DNA from: Mucilaginibacter sp. L294
Lineage (GTDB): Bacteria > Bacteroidota > Bacteroidia > Sphingobacteriales > Sphingobacteriaceae
Direction of reading: 5' to 3'
Length of the DNA stretch: 64,000 bases
Assembly: GCF_001636615.1 (NCBI RefSeq)
Contig: NZ_LGEK01000013.1
Coordinates: 17,785 to 81,784, forward strand
Positions 7,985 through 15,826 of this stretch are shown here, piece by piece. The translations under genes and the position numbers were made by a program. The notes under the pieces are model-generated. The model did not search any database. It saw only the letters and a list, made by a program, of their open reading frames with translations, and was not told where the DNA came from. Each line of letters starts with the position of its first letter. Positions within the stretch are counted from its first letter, which is position 1.

Positions 7985-9619
7985 TTGAAAAGAAAAGATT
8001 TCCTTTACCTTACGGGCATGGGCATAAGTGCTTCCATGCTTAGCCAGTTTACGGCGCTTGGTTCGCCGGTTGTAGCAGGCACTCGTATGCGGGATGTTGA
8101 TGTAACCATTAAAAAACGGATGAGCGATGTAGCCCTTAACGCTGCACGCGCAAAAGGCGCTACCTACACTGATGTACGCCTGGGCCGTTACCTTAATGAG
8201 TTTGTAGTAACCCGCGACAAAAACATCGAAAACATTGTAGATACCGAATCTTACGGGATGGGTATCCGTGTTATTGCAAATGGCTGCTGGGGCTTTGCCG
8301 CAACAGATAAGCTTGATAACGACAGCATTGCACGCGCTGCCGAACTTGCCGTAGCCATAGCCAAAGAAAACTCGCGCATACAAGCCGAACCGGTGCAGCT
8401 TGCACCACAAAAAGGTTACGGCGAAGTAAGCTGGAAAACACCTATTGAGCGTAATGCTTTTGAGGTGCCGATGAAAGAAAAAACCGACCTGTTACTATCT
8501 GTTAACGATGCTGCCTTTAAAAATGGCGCTAACTACGTTAACTCGGTACTGTTTATGGTGAATGAGCAAAAATACTTTGCATCAACAGATGGTTCATACA
8601 TTGACCAGGACATTCATCGTATATGGCCGGTATTTGGTGTTACCAAAATTGACGAGAAAAGCGGCAAGTTTGAAACCCGTGCTTCGTTAAGCGCGCCACG
8701 CGGAATGGGGTATGAATACCTGATGCCACGCGAAAGCGACAAAATAAAAAGCCAGACCACGCTTTACCGCGACCGTTACGATATGCTGGAAGATGCCGGC
8801 GCTGCTGCATTGCAAGCCGCCGAGAAACTGAAGGCAAAATCTGTTGAGCCGGGTAAATACGACCTGGTGCTTGACCCAAGCCACCTGTGGTTAACCATCC
8901 ACGAGTCTGTTGGCCACCCATCAGAACTTGACCGTGTACTGGGCTACGAAGCTAACTTTGCCGGTACCAGTTTCCTTACTTTAGATAAGTGGAAAACAGG
9001 CAAGTTTAACTTTGGCAGCAAAAACGTAAACATTGTAGCCGATAAATTACAGCCGGGTTCGCTTGGTGCTGTAGGTTATGATGATGAAGGCGTTGGTACC
9101 AAAAAATGGGATATTATTAAAGATGGTATACTGGTAAATTACCAGGCCATCCGCGACCAGGCGCACATCATCGGCTTAAAAGAGTCGCAAGGATGCTGTT
9201 ACTCGCAAAGCTGGCGCGATGTACAGTTCCAGCGCATGCCAAACATATCACTGCAACCGGGCAAGGAAAAACTTTCTCCGGCAGATATGATCAAAAATGT
9301 GGAAAAAGGTATCTACATCATCGGCGACAGTTCTTTCTCTATCGATCAGCAACGTTATAACTTCCAGTTTAGCGGGCAGCTTTATTATGAGATAAAAGAG
9401 GGCAAGGTAGTAGGCATGTTAAATGATGTGGCTTACCAGGCCAATACCCAGGAGTTCTGGAACTCCTGCGCGGCAGTTTGCGATAAAGACGACTACCGCT
9501 TAGGTGGCTCATTCTTTGATGGTAAAGGCCAGCCTATGCAATCAAGCGCGGTATCGCACGGTTCATCAACAGCCCGTTTTAACGGGGTTAACGTAATTAA
9601 CACAGCAAGAAAAATTTAA
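7985..9619 (+). CDS. tldD: TldD-type metalloprotease subunit
   Basis: 544 residues, about 60 longer than cytosolic TldD. The metal site HESVGH spans residues 306-311 in the TIHESVGHPSELDR context, and a candidate third ligand C495 lies in FWNSCAAVC, matching the His-His-Cys set known for TldD. The N-terminus is unusual: KRKDFLYLTGMGISAS resembles a Tat-type signal (normally RRxFL), with Lys-Arg in place of the Arg pair. That hints at export. TldD and TldE form a protease that processes peptides and unfolded chains. The partner tldE starts 4 bp downstream. Confidence 0.93.
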   Translation: MKRKDFLYLTGMGISASMLSQFTALGSPVVAGTRMRDVDVTIKKRMSDVALNAARAKGATYTDVRLGRYLNEFVVTRDKNIENIVDTESYGMGIRVIANGCWGFAATDKLDNDSIARAAELAVAIAKENSRIQAEPVQLAPQKGYGEVSWKTPIERNAFEVPMKEKTDLLLSVNDAAFKNGANYVNSVLFMVNEQKYFASTDGSYIDQDIHRIWPVFGVTKIDEKSGKFETRASLSAPRGMGYEYLMPRESDKIKSQTTLYRDRYDMLEDAGAAALQAAEKLKAKSVEPGKYDLVLDPSHLWLTIHESVGHPSELDRVLGYEANFAGTSFLTLDKWKTGKFNFGSKNVNIVADKLQPGSLGAVGYDDEGVGTKKWDIIKDGILVNYQAIRDQAHIIGLKESQGCCYSQSWRDVQFQRMPNISLQPGKEKLSPADMIKNVEKGIYIIGDSSFSIDQQRYNFQFSGQLYYEIKEGKVVGMLNDVAYQANTQEFWNSCAAVCDKDDYRLGGSFFDGKGQPMQSSAVSHGSSTARFNGVNVINTARKI

Positions 9620-9623
9620 ACAT

Positions 9624-10961
9624 ATGGCTATTTTAACTGAAGATGAATGCCGCGCTATCATGAAGAAAGCGCTCAGCTATTCAAAAGCCGACGAATGCGA
9701 AATAAACCTGAACGGATCTGACTCGGCTAATATAAGGTACGCCCGCAACTCGGTATCAACAAGTGGTGCTATAAGCAGTACCAGCATGGCCATATCATCG
9801 GCATTTGGTAAAAAGTTAGGGGTTATAACCCTTAATGATTACACTGATGAAGCGATTGCTGCTGCTGTAAAAAAATCGGAAGAGCTGGCGCAGCTGGCAC
9901 CCGAAAACCCGGAATATATGCCAATGCTTGGCCCACAAAGCTACGGCCCATCCGGCCAAACCTTTGTACCTGCAACAGCAGCTTTAACACCGGCACAGCG
10001 TACCACCATGGTTGCCGATAGCTTGCAAATAGCGAAAGATAATAAGCTTACCGCTGCCGGCTTTTTAGAAAGCGGCGCGGGTTTCAGCGCTATGATGAAC
10101 TCCAAGGGTTTATTTGCGTACAATAAATCTACCGATATCAACTTTTCGGTAACCTTACGTACTGCAGATAGCCAGGGATCGGGCTATGCCACTAAAGATT
10201 ATAATGATGTTGCTAAAATGGACGCGGTTAGCTTTACCAAAAGGGCGGCGTTAAAAGCAACTGGCTCAAACGGTGCTAAAGCTATTGAGCCCGGTAAATA
10301 CACCGTGATATTGGAGCCTGCAGCAGGTATTGTACTGCTTGAGCAACTTTACGGCAGCCTTGACGCGCGCAGCGCCGACGAAGGCCGTAGCTTTTTAAGC
10401 AAACCAGGCGGTAAAACCCGCCTTGGCGAAAAACTGGTTGACGAACGCGTAAATATCTATTCAGACCCTACCCACCCTGATCTTCCTGCAAGTTCATGGT
10501 CTGGCGATGGCCAGCCGCTGGGCAAAATGAGCTGGATTGAAAAAGGCGTTGTTAAAAATTTCAGCTACTCCCGTTATTGGGCGCAAAAGAAAGGTGTAAA
10601 ACCTGTTCCCGGCCCTGCTAACATTATTATGGAAGGCGGCACCCAAACCTTAGAAGAATTGATAAAAGGCACCGAAAAAGGCATATTGGTAACCCGCCTG
10701 TGGTACATACGCCCGGTTGACCCGCAAACGCTATTGTACACCGGCCTAACCCGCGATGGTACGTTTTATATAGAGAACGGACAGATCAAGTTCCCTATTA
10801 AAAACTTAAGGTTTAACGAGAGCCCGGTTATTATGCTGAACAACCTGGATGCCCTTGGCAAACAGGAACGCACCGTAAGCGGCGAAAGCAGCCAAAGCGC
10901 CCTGATACCGCCAATGCGTATAAGGGACTTTACGTTTAGCTCGCTTTCTGACGCTGTTTAA
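9624..10961 (+). CDS. tldE: TldE/PmbA-type subunit
   Basis: 445 residues, normal TldE/PmbA length. It has the shared TldD/PmbA fold (N-terminal YARNSVSTSG strand, central EPAAGIVLLEQL helix, C-terminal IRDFTFSS) but lacks an HExxxH motif: the helix that carries HESVGH in TldD reads IVLLEQLYG here. That is the expected pattern for the non-catalytic partner. It lies 4 bp after tldD, so they are cotranscribed and probably form the heterodimer. There is no signal peptide, in contrast to the Tat-like leader on TldD, so the pair may not be in the same compartment unless the leader is not functional. It is followed by a strong terminator. Confidence 0.92.
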   Translation: MAILTEDECRAIMKKALSYSKADECEINLNGSDSANIRYARNSVSTSGAISSTSMAISSAFGKKLGVITLNDYTDEAIAAAVKKSEELAQLAPENPEYMPMLGPQSYGPSGQTFVPATAALTPAQRTTMVADSLQIAKDNKLTAAGFLESGAGFSAMMNSKGLFAYNKSTDINFSVTLRTADSQGSGYATKDYNDVAKMDAVSFTKRAALKATGSNGAKAIEPGKYTVILEPAAGIVLLEQLYGSLDARSADEGRSFLSKPGGKTRLGEKLVDERVNIYSDPTHPDLPASSWSGDGQPLGKMSWIEKGVVKNFSYSRYWAQKKGVKPVPGPANIIMEGGTQTLEELIKGTEKGILVTRLWYIRPVDPQTLLYTGLTRDGTFYIENGQIKFPIKNLRFNESPVIMLNNLDALGKQERTVSGESSQSALIPPMRIRDFTFSSLSDAV

Positions 10962-10975
10962 TCAGTTTGCAGTAA

Positions 10976-11024
10976 GAGAAATAAAAAAAGCGATGAGTTT
11001 TACTCATCGCTTTTTTTATTTCTC
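10976..11024. terminator. Strong bidirectional intrinsic terminator after tldE
   Basis: Perfect 22-bp stem, 10976-10997 paired with 11003-11024, loop TTTTA. The core GCGATGAG/CTCATCGC is flanked by seven As and seven Ts, so it can terminate transcription from either strand. It separates tldE (plus) from the outer-membrane protein gene (minus). Confidence 0.92.
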
Positions 11025-11037
11025 ATTTTTTCCACGC

Positions 11038-11129
11038 GTCATTGCGAGGAGCGATAGCGACGTGGCAATCTTCGACATGCTTATCGCCGACCTTTCTATC
11101 GAAGATTGCCACGCTACGCTCGCAATGAC
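11038..11129. repeat. Dispersed palindromic repeat, GTCATTGCGAG family, copy 1
   Basis: About 92 bp. Outer arms GTCATTGCGAG and CTCGCAATGAC, inner arms CGTGGCAATCTTCGA (11061-11075) and TCGAAGATTGCCACG (11099-11113), short variable centre. Near-identical copies occur at 34080-34171 and (truncated) 59968-60038, and a variant at 44281-44362. This looks like a REP/MITE-type non-autonomous element. Confidence 0.9.
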
Positions 11130-11170
11130 GGGGTTTTAACTATTCCGGTTAACACCCCTCTTTTATTCAA

Positions 11171-11297
11171 CCTGTCATTTCGAATGAGCATGTGTGGGCA
11201 TGTGAAAAGGCGCGAAGAGAAATCTTGTTCGAATGACAGGTGGCGAACATTGCATGATGAACAAGATTTCTCCTCGTACCTCGTTCGAAATGACAGG
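11171..11297. repeat. Dispersed palindromic repeat, GTCATTTCGA family, copy 1
   Basis: About 127 bp with ends CCTGTCATTTCGA and TCGAAATGACAGG, and an internal AACAAGATTTCTCCTCGTACC stretch. Related copies lie at 60064-60166 and 60408-60508. It is placed head to tail after a GTCATTGCGAG copy, and the same pairing of the two families recurs at 59968-60166. Confidence 0.88.
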
Positions 11298-11375
11298 ATG
11301 GTGAGGTATGGTCAAAGAGATTGGCATGCTACGCAATGGGGCAAAACCATTCCCCACTTAACCACTCACTATTCT

Positions 11376-14048
11376 CTAAAGGTTAAACGTCATTTTAGCC
11401 AGTAAAAACCGGCCCGGTATGGTGTATGAGCTGCTGGTAAATGTATTTGCCGACAGGTACAGCGCGCTATATGTTTTGGTATTGAACAGGTTTTGCGCGC
11501 TTATTTCCAAATCGGCCTTTACCTTTGTGAACCTGTACCGCATGGATGCATCGGCAAAAACATATTTCAGATCATTAGCCTGCTGCTGATGGGTGTAGTA
11601 ATGATCGGCAGAGGCGCTTAAAAACAGGTTGCCCATGGGGTTGTAGTTGAGCACCCCCTGCTGTATCAGCCGCTCGAATTTATTTTTTTGCGCTACCGCG
11701 GATGAACTGCTTGTTGTTTGGCTGTAATTGGCTTTGTAGCTAAAGTTTACCTTATCGCTCACCTTGGTATCCGTGCCAATACTATACACGGTTGAGATGG
11801 TATTATAAGGCAGGATAATGTTATTCTGAATTTGATTTAGCCTGGTGGTTTGTACCGATACACCTGCGCTAAGGGTAGTACGCAGGCTAAAGGCATACTT
11901 ACTGATGTAGCCGCTCCCCGTCCACGAATCCAAATTATTATCAAACGGTAACACAATGCGTTGCTGTAGGTTATTGGTTAGTATGCTGGATGCGATGTTA
12001 TTGGCATTCATGTGCGTATAACCCGCGTTCACACTAAAAAAGAACAGCGTAATAGCCTTACGGTAATTAAAGCCCAGGTTGGCCGATTGTGTTTTACGCT
12101 CGGTAAGGTCGGCATTGTTGGCGTACAGCGAGCGGTAATTTTGCAGGATAGACCCATTGTAAACATCCTGTATATTCCCGATATCGTTACGGAAGTTATA
12201 CCCTAATGAAACATAGTTTTCTACACTGGTTTGGTATTTAACCGATACACGCGGGTTAAAGTATAAACGGGTAAGGTCTTTATCCAGCCCATAATAACTA
12301 TCCTTATAATTTATCTGCTGCAAATTAAGCGGCAACGAAACGCCCACCTTCAGTTTATCGCCCGGTACATCAAAACCGGCCTCGGCATAAACCTTACGGC
12401 GCTGCCAGTCGAGGTTGTTCACCGCGCTGTCTGACACCAAATTCACGGAGTTATCCAACTGTGTTAAGTTCAATGCCGACTGCAGCTTTTGCGACTGGAT
12501 GCTAAACCCGGCCTTGTAACTCTGCGTCATGATATTACCGGGAATTTTAAAACTCACATAGTTATTGGTAAACCATGATGGGATATCAACCGTTTGGGTT
12601 AGCTGTTTGTAGGCAATATTATTATTAAAAATATCAGGGTTAAGCCCGGGATCAATAATGCGGTTCTCCGGCTCGGTACTGCGGTTTAGGTAACTGTAAA
12701 GCTCAATGATATGGTTGCTTTTAAAGGTGTTCATCAAGTTAAACTCGTTGGATATATCCATCAAATTATCCTTAAAAACCTGGTTTACGGGTGTACCGTT
12801 TGTATTAAGTGCCGAGTAGCCGGTGTTGCGGCTGTAATCGACAGTAAAATTATCATTCAGGTAATATTTATCCTTGTTCACATTCAGCAAAAGCTGGCTG
12901 TGCAGTATATCCGGCCTTTGCCTGTTGTTTTGCACCTCGGCATACCTGATGGTATCACCAGGCAGGTAATACTCGCTGAATTTAGAATAGCTCTGCTTTT
13001 GATTATCGCGCAGGTATGATATGTTGGCACGCAACTGAACATCCTTTTTAAGGTTAACCAGGTTATTAAAATTCAAAATGCCCGATTGATTGAACAGGTA
13101 ACGGTTGCGCGGCAGGTCGGGGTCGCCGGCGGTACCTAATGACAGTACCGTACCCGGTTTATCATTATCCAGCCTGGTTAGGTAGCCCGATAAATTGTGC
13201 GAGATCAGATCATTCGCCACATCGTTACCCGTATTATTTGCTTTAAAATAGTTAATGCCTTTATACTTGTCCTTAAACATCATGGCGTTAAGGTCGGCAT
13301 AGTATTTATCGGGCAAACCACCGCCAAGGGTTTCCTGCCCAATCCATTGCATTTTGGCATCCTTTTTCATGGTGAGGTTAAGGGCAACATCTTCGCTTAC
13401 AACCTTATCTTTCAGCATTTTTATAGGCTGATGGTTTTCCATTACCTGTACCTTATCTACCACCCCATTCGGGATGCTGCTTGTAGCGATGTTGTACTTA
13501 TCGTCAAGTAAATTATCGCCACCTATGTACAGGTTAGAGATAGCCTTGCCGTTGTAACTGATCTTGCCATCTTTGGCTACATCAATACCCGGTAGTTTTT
13601 TGATCACATCGCCAATCACCCTGTCCTGTGGGCTGCTAAAATCTGATACCTTGTAATCGGTTGTATCGCCATGCACCCGCAGCCTGGGGCGGTTATCTTT
13701 AATAGTTACAGTTTGCAGCTGGTTAATTGCCTTGGTAAGCTTAAAATCATAAGCGGCAGCTACAGATGCAACCTGTTTGCTCTGTTTGGTAAACCCCACA
13801 CAGCTTACTTCCAAGGCCAGCCCGGTTTTATCAGCATCGGCAGGGATCTGTAAGGTATAATTCCCCTTGCTATCGCTGCTGGTATAGGCAATAATTAAGT
13901 TGCTGCCATTTTTAAGATTGATACTGGCGTATGATATGGCCTTACCCAGGCTATCGGTAACGGTGCCCTTAAGGCTTTGGGCAAAGCCCGCGGCAGAGCA
14001 CAGCATACATAAAATGAACACCGCGCCCAGTTTATATATCCGGCTCAT
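11376..14048 (-). CDS. TonB-dependent-receptor-like outer-membrane beta-barrel protein
   Basis: 890 residues. The signal peptide ends near residue 23 (CSAAGFAQ). Residues 24-110 form a carboxypeptidase-regulatory-like beta sandwich (GTVTDSLGKAISYASINL). A plug-like region follows (VIGDVIKKLPGIDV, then ISNLYIGGDNLLDDKYNIAT), and the rest is alternating aromatic beta-strand sequence ending LLAKMTFNL, a barrel-type C-terminus. The gene overlaps the GLPGLI gene by ATGA, so the two are coupled. The pairing is common in Bacteroidota and suggests a secretion or uptake role for peptides or metals. The substrate cannot be told. Expression likely depends on the operator upstream of the GLPGLI gene. Confidence 0.9.
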   Translation of the reverse strand: MSRIYKLGAVFILCMLCSAAGFAQSLKGTVTDSLGKAISYASINLKNGSNLIIAYTSSDSKGNYTLQIPADADKTGLALEVSCVGFTKQSKQVASVAAAYDFKLTKAINQLQTVTIKDNRPRLRVHGDTTDYKVSDFSSPQDRVIGDVIKKLPGIDVAKDGKISYNGKAISNLYIGGDNLLDDKYNIATSSIPNGVVDKVQVMENHQPIKMLKDKVVSEDVALNLTMKKDAKMQWIGQETLGGGLPDKYYADLNAMMFKDKYKGINYFKANNTGNDVANDLISHNLSGYLTRLDNDKPGTVLSLGTAGDPDLPRNRYLFNQSGILNFNNLVNLKKDVQLRANISYLRDNQKQSYSKFSEYYLPGDTIRYAEVQNNRQRPDILHSQLLLNVNKDKYYLNDNFTVDYSRNTGYSALNTNGTPVNQVFKDNLMDISNEFNLMNTFKSNHIIELYSYLNRSTEPENRIIDPGLNPDIFNNNIAYKQLTQTVDIPSWFTNNYVSFKIPGNIMTQSYKAGFSIQSQKLQSALNLTQLDNSVNLVSDSAVNNLDWQRRKVYAEAGFDVPGDKLKVGVSLPLNLQQINYKDSYYGLDKDLTRLYFNPRVSVKYQTSVENYVSLGYNFRNDIGNIQDVYNGSILQNYRSLYANNADLTERKTQSANLGFNYRKAITLFFFSVNAGYTHMNANNIASSILTNNLQQRIVLPFDNNLDSWTGSGYISKYAFSLRTTLSAGVSVQTTRLNQIQNNIILPYNTISTVYSIGTDTKVSDKVNFSYKANYSQTTSSSSAVAQKNKFERLIQQGVLNYNPMGNLFLSASADHYYTHQQQANDLKYVFADASMRYRFTKVKADLEISAQNLFNTKTYSALYLSANTFTSSSYTIPGRFLLAKMTFNL

Positions 14049-14980
14049 TTTTTCTCAGGTAGTTCTAATGGGTTGTTGATAACCGGGCCTTGCGAAATCT
14101 GGAACTTGCTCGTTGAATTAGGATTGGCATTCATCCTGACATTAGCGCCCGAGCCACCCATCGCCGCCTGCATAAACGCCTGCGGGTCTTTTTTCATGGC
14201 ATCTTTCAGATTAGTAAATTCCTTTTCGCTGGCTTTTATACCTGTTGATGGCAAGGCAATAACAGATGGGTCGTCAACATCGTCGGCCATGCCTACCATT
14301 TTCACAACCGTACCGCCGCTTTTTATGGTACCTGCTTCGTCACCCGGCGCGGGTTTTTCCAGTTTATCGGCGTTGTCCAGTCCGTCAAATTTAAATACTA
14401 CCTGTTTTTTAGTGTCGTAGGCTTCTACAATCAGGCCCGGTAAGCCAATCAGTTTCCATGGGCCGCTATGAAAAGGCACATCGGGGCAAAACCAGGCTGT
14501 GTAATCACGCCCGGCAAAATGCGCGGTTGCTTTCTGGCATTTCAGGCCCGAAAAGCTCGCGGTATCGTTTGTTATCTTCCATTTAATAACCGGCATCGGC
14601 TCGTCTATCAAATAGTTGTTAACCAGTTTCTCTTTCCTGATAAATTTTTTCTGATCGGCAAATGTGAAATACTCTGTACTACTTGCGCGGCCGCCCTTAA
14701 CGTTAATTTTGATAGGGCCGCCTGCACTGGCTGCAACCTGCTCTGCCACTTGCTTTCTCATCAGGGCATCCTGTGTTTTACGGTCAAAACTTTTGTAAAC
14801 GCTTGCACTTCTGCCTAAAAACAAAACCATGTTCTCGGTATAAATATCGTCGGGCTTGGTGGTATCGCGCAGGTGCGAAAACTTATAGTGGGCTACAGCT
14901 TGTGTGCTATCGGGCTTTTGCGCTTTTGCTACTGCAGCTATAGCGCATACTCCTAAAAATAAGGTAAATAGTTTTTTCAT
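14045..14980 (-). CDS. GLPGLI family exported protein
   Basis: 311 residues from the ATG at 14980 (MKKLFTLFLGVCAIAAVAKA), which gives a clean signal peptide. The longer frame to 15076 would translate through the promoter and operator. The family name motif appears as IGLPGLIVEAYD near residue 190, preceded by the usual AWFCPDVPFHSGPWKL segment. The protein is periplasmic or outer-membrane associated, function unknown. Residues near the C-terminus are rich in Met, Asn and Gly (AAMGGSGANVRMNANPN). Its TGA overlaps the start of the barrel protein gene. Confidence 0.93.
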   Translation of the reverse strand: MKKLFTLFLGVCAIAAVAKAQKPDSTQAVAHYKFSHLRDTTKPDDIYTENMVLFLGRSASVYKSFDRKTQDALMRKQVAEQVAASAGGPIKINVKGGRASSTEYFTFADQKKFIRKEKLVNNYLIDEPMPVIKWKITNDTASFSGLKCQKATAHFAGRDYTAWFCPDVPFHSGPWKLIGLPGLIVEAYDTKKQVVFKFDGLDNADKLEKPAPGDEAGTIKSGGTVVKMVGMADDVDDPSVIALPSTGIKASEKEFTNLKDAMKKDPQAFMQAAMGGSGANVRMNANPNSTSKFQISQGPVINNPLELPEKK

Positions 14981-15024
14981 AACTGTGATATATCTTTTTA
15001 TGAAGGTTGATAATGAATACATCA

Positions 15025-15070
15025 CAAACATAACTAATAAGTTAGTCATTCTACGAATTATTCGTAGAAT
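15025..15070 (-). promoter_or_regulatory. Regulated promoter of the GLPGLI operon with palindromic operator
   Basis: On the minus strand a perfect Bacteroidota -7 box TATGTTTG lies at 15032-15025, 45 bp before the ATG at 14980. Immediately upstream is a perfect inverted repeat, arms ATTCTACGAA (15048-15057) and TTCGTAGAAT (15061-15070) around TTA. A smaller ACTAA/TTAGT repeat (15033-15046) lies between them. There is no TTTG at the -33 position, and the palindrome covers that site. This fits control by a dimeric repressor. The half site TACGAA...TTCGTA recalls BlaI/MecI-type operators, but the regulator is not in the window. Confidence 0.75.
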
Positions 15071-15111
15071 TAACATTTTTTAACAATTATTAATCTTGAA
15101 AAAGAGAGGGG

Positions 15112-15789
15112 TTAGCCGTCTAAACGGTCTTTGATAACCAGGGTTTCGGCCAGCATATCATGCAGGCATTGCTGTTTTTTGTTGAAGAAACACATCAGGT
15201 ACCCAACAAAAAGGGTAGCTGTAGAGAGGTATTTACCCAAATTGCGGTTTAGCGCCCGCGAGGTGGTTAGCTGTTCGCCATAAATATCGCACACACGGAT
15301 CTTCATGAGCTGCTTACCTATGGTGCCACGCTTAGGGCCGCTTTCCAGTTTAGTATTGTAAATGAGTTTGGCAATGGGGGTAAGCGCTATAATACCAATG
15401 GTGATACCAATACGGACGATCTTATTATCATCGCCGGGGAGGGCAACTAACAGTATCAGCATCACTACAAAGGCCAACAATACAAATGCGGCCAAAACTA
15501 TCAACCAGTCAATAACCGCGGCGGTTGCGCGCTGGTCAAAACTACCGAAGTATTGCATGGGTAATGGCTGCCTGCTAAAGCCAAATAGCTGCCTTAAAGC
15601 AGCTATTTCATGAGCTTCCTTGTAATCGTCCATCGCGGGGGTTTTTACAAAGTCGCCGGGTTTAATTTTATGCTCCCGCAGTTGTTCAATACTGAACGGG
15701 CCCTGGGGTTTGCCTTTAATCACCAGGATGTACTGGTCGTTAGCGGTAGGTTCAGAAATTAAATTGCCGGATGGTTGCATGGTTTTCAA
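15112..15789 (-). CDS. GYF_2-RDD fusion membrane protein (second copy)
   Basis: 225 residues. GYF_2 module at about 19-70 (YILVIKGKPQGPFSIEQLREH, then DFVKTPAMDDYKEAHEI), then an RDD domain from about residue 85 (DQRATAAVIDWLIVLAAFVLLAF) with helices near 90-120, 125-145 and 190-205 and the RGTIGKQLMKIRVCDIYGE motif. It differs strongly in sequence from the protein at 6806-7435 but has the same architecture. It is the last gene of the SDR-PspC-LiaF-like run, 37 bp after the previous stop. Function unknown, cytoplasmic membrane. Confidence 0.88.
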   Translation of the reverse strand: MKTMQPSGNLISEPTANDQYILVIKGKPQGPFSIEQLREHKIKPGDFVKTPAMDDYKEAHEIAALRQLFGFSRQPLPMQYFGSFDQRATAAVIDWLIVLAAFVLLAFVVMLILLVALPGDDNKIVRIGITIGIIALTPIAKLIYNTKLESGPKRGTIGKQLMKIRVCDIYGEQLTTSRALNRNLGKYLSTATLFVGYLMCFFNKKQQCLHDMLAETLVIKDRLDG

Positions 15790-15826
15790 ATTTAAACATT
15801 GTGCTTCCCATCCGGCAATAAAACTA

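Noticed and set aside
7970..8410. 146-residue reverse ORF over the start of tldD
   Set aside because: Shadow of tldD, which has metal-site motifs.
14981..15076. N-terminal extension of the GLPGLI frame
   Set aside because: It would be translated from the operator and the -7 box. The signal peptide starts at 14980.
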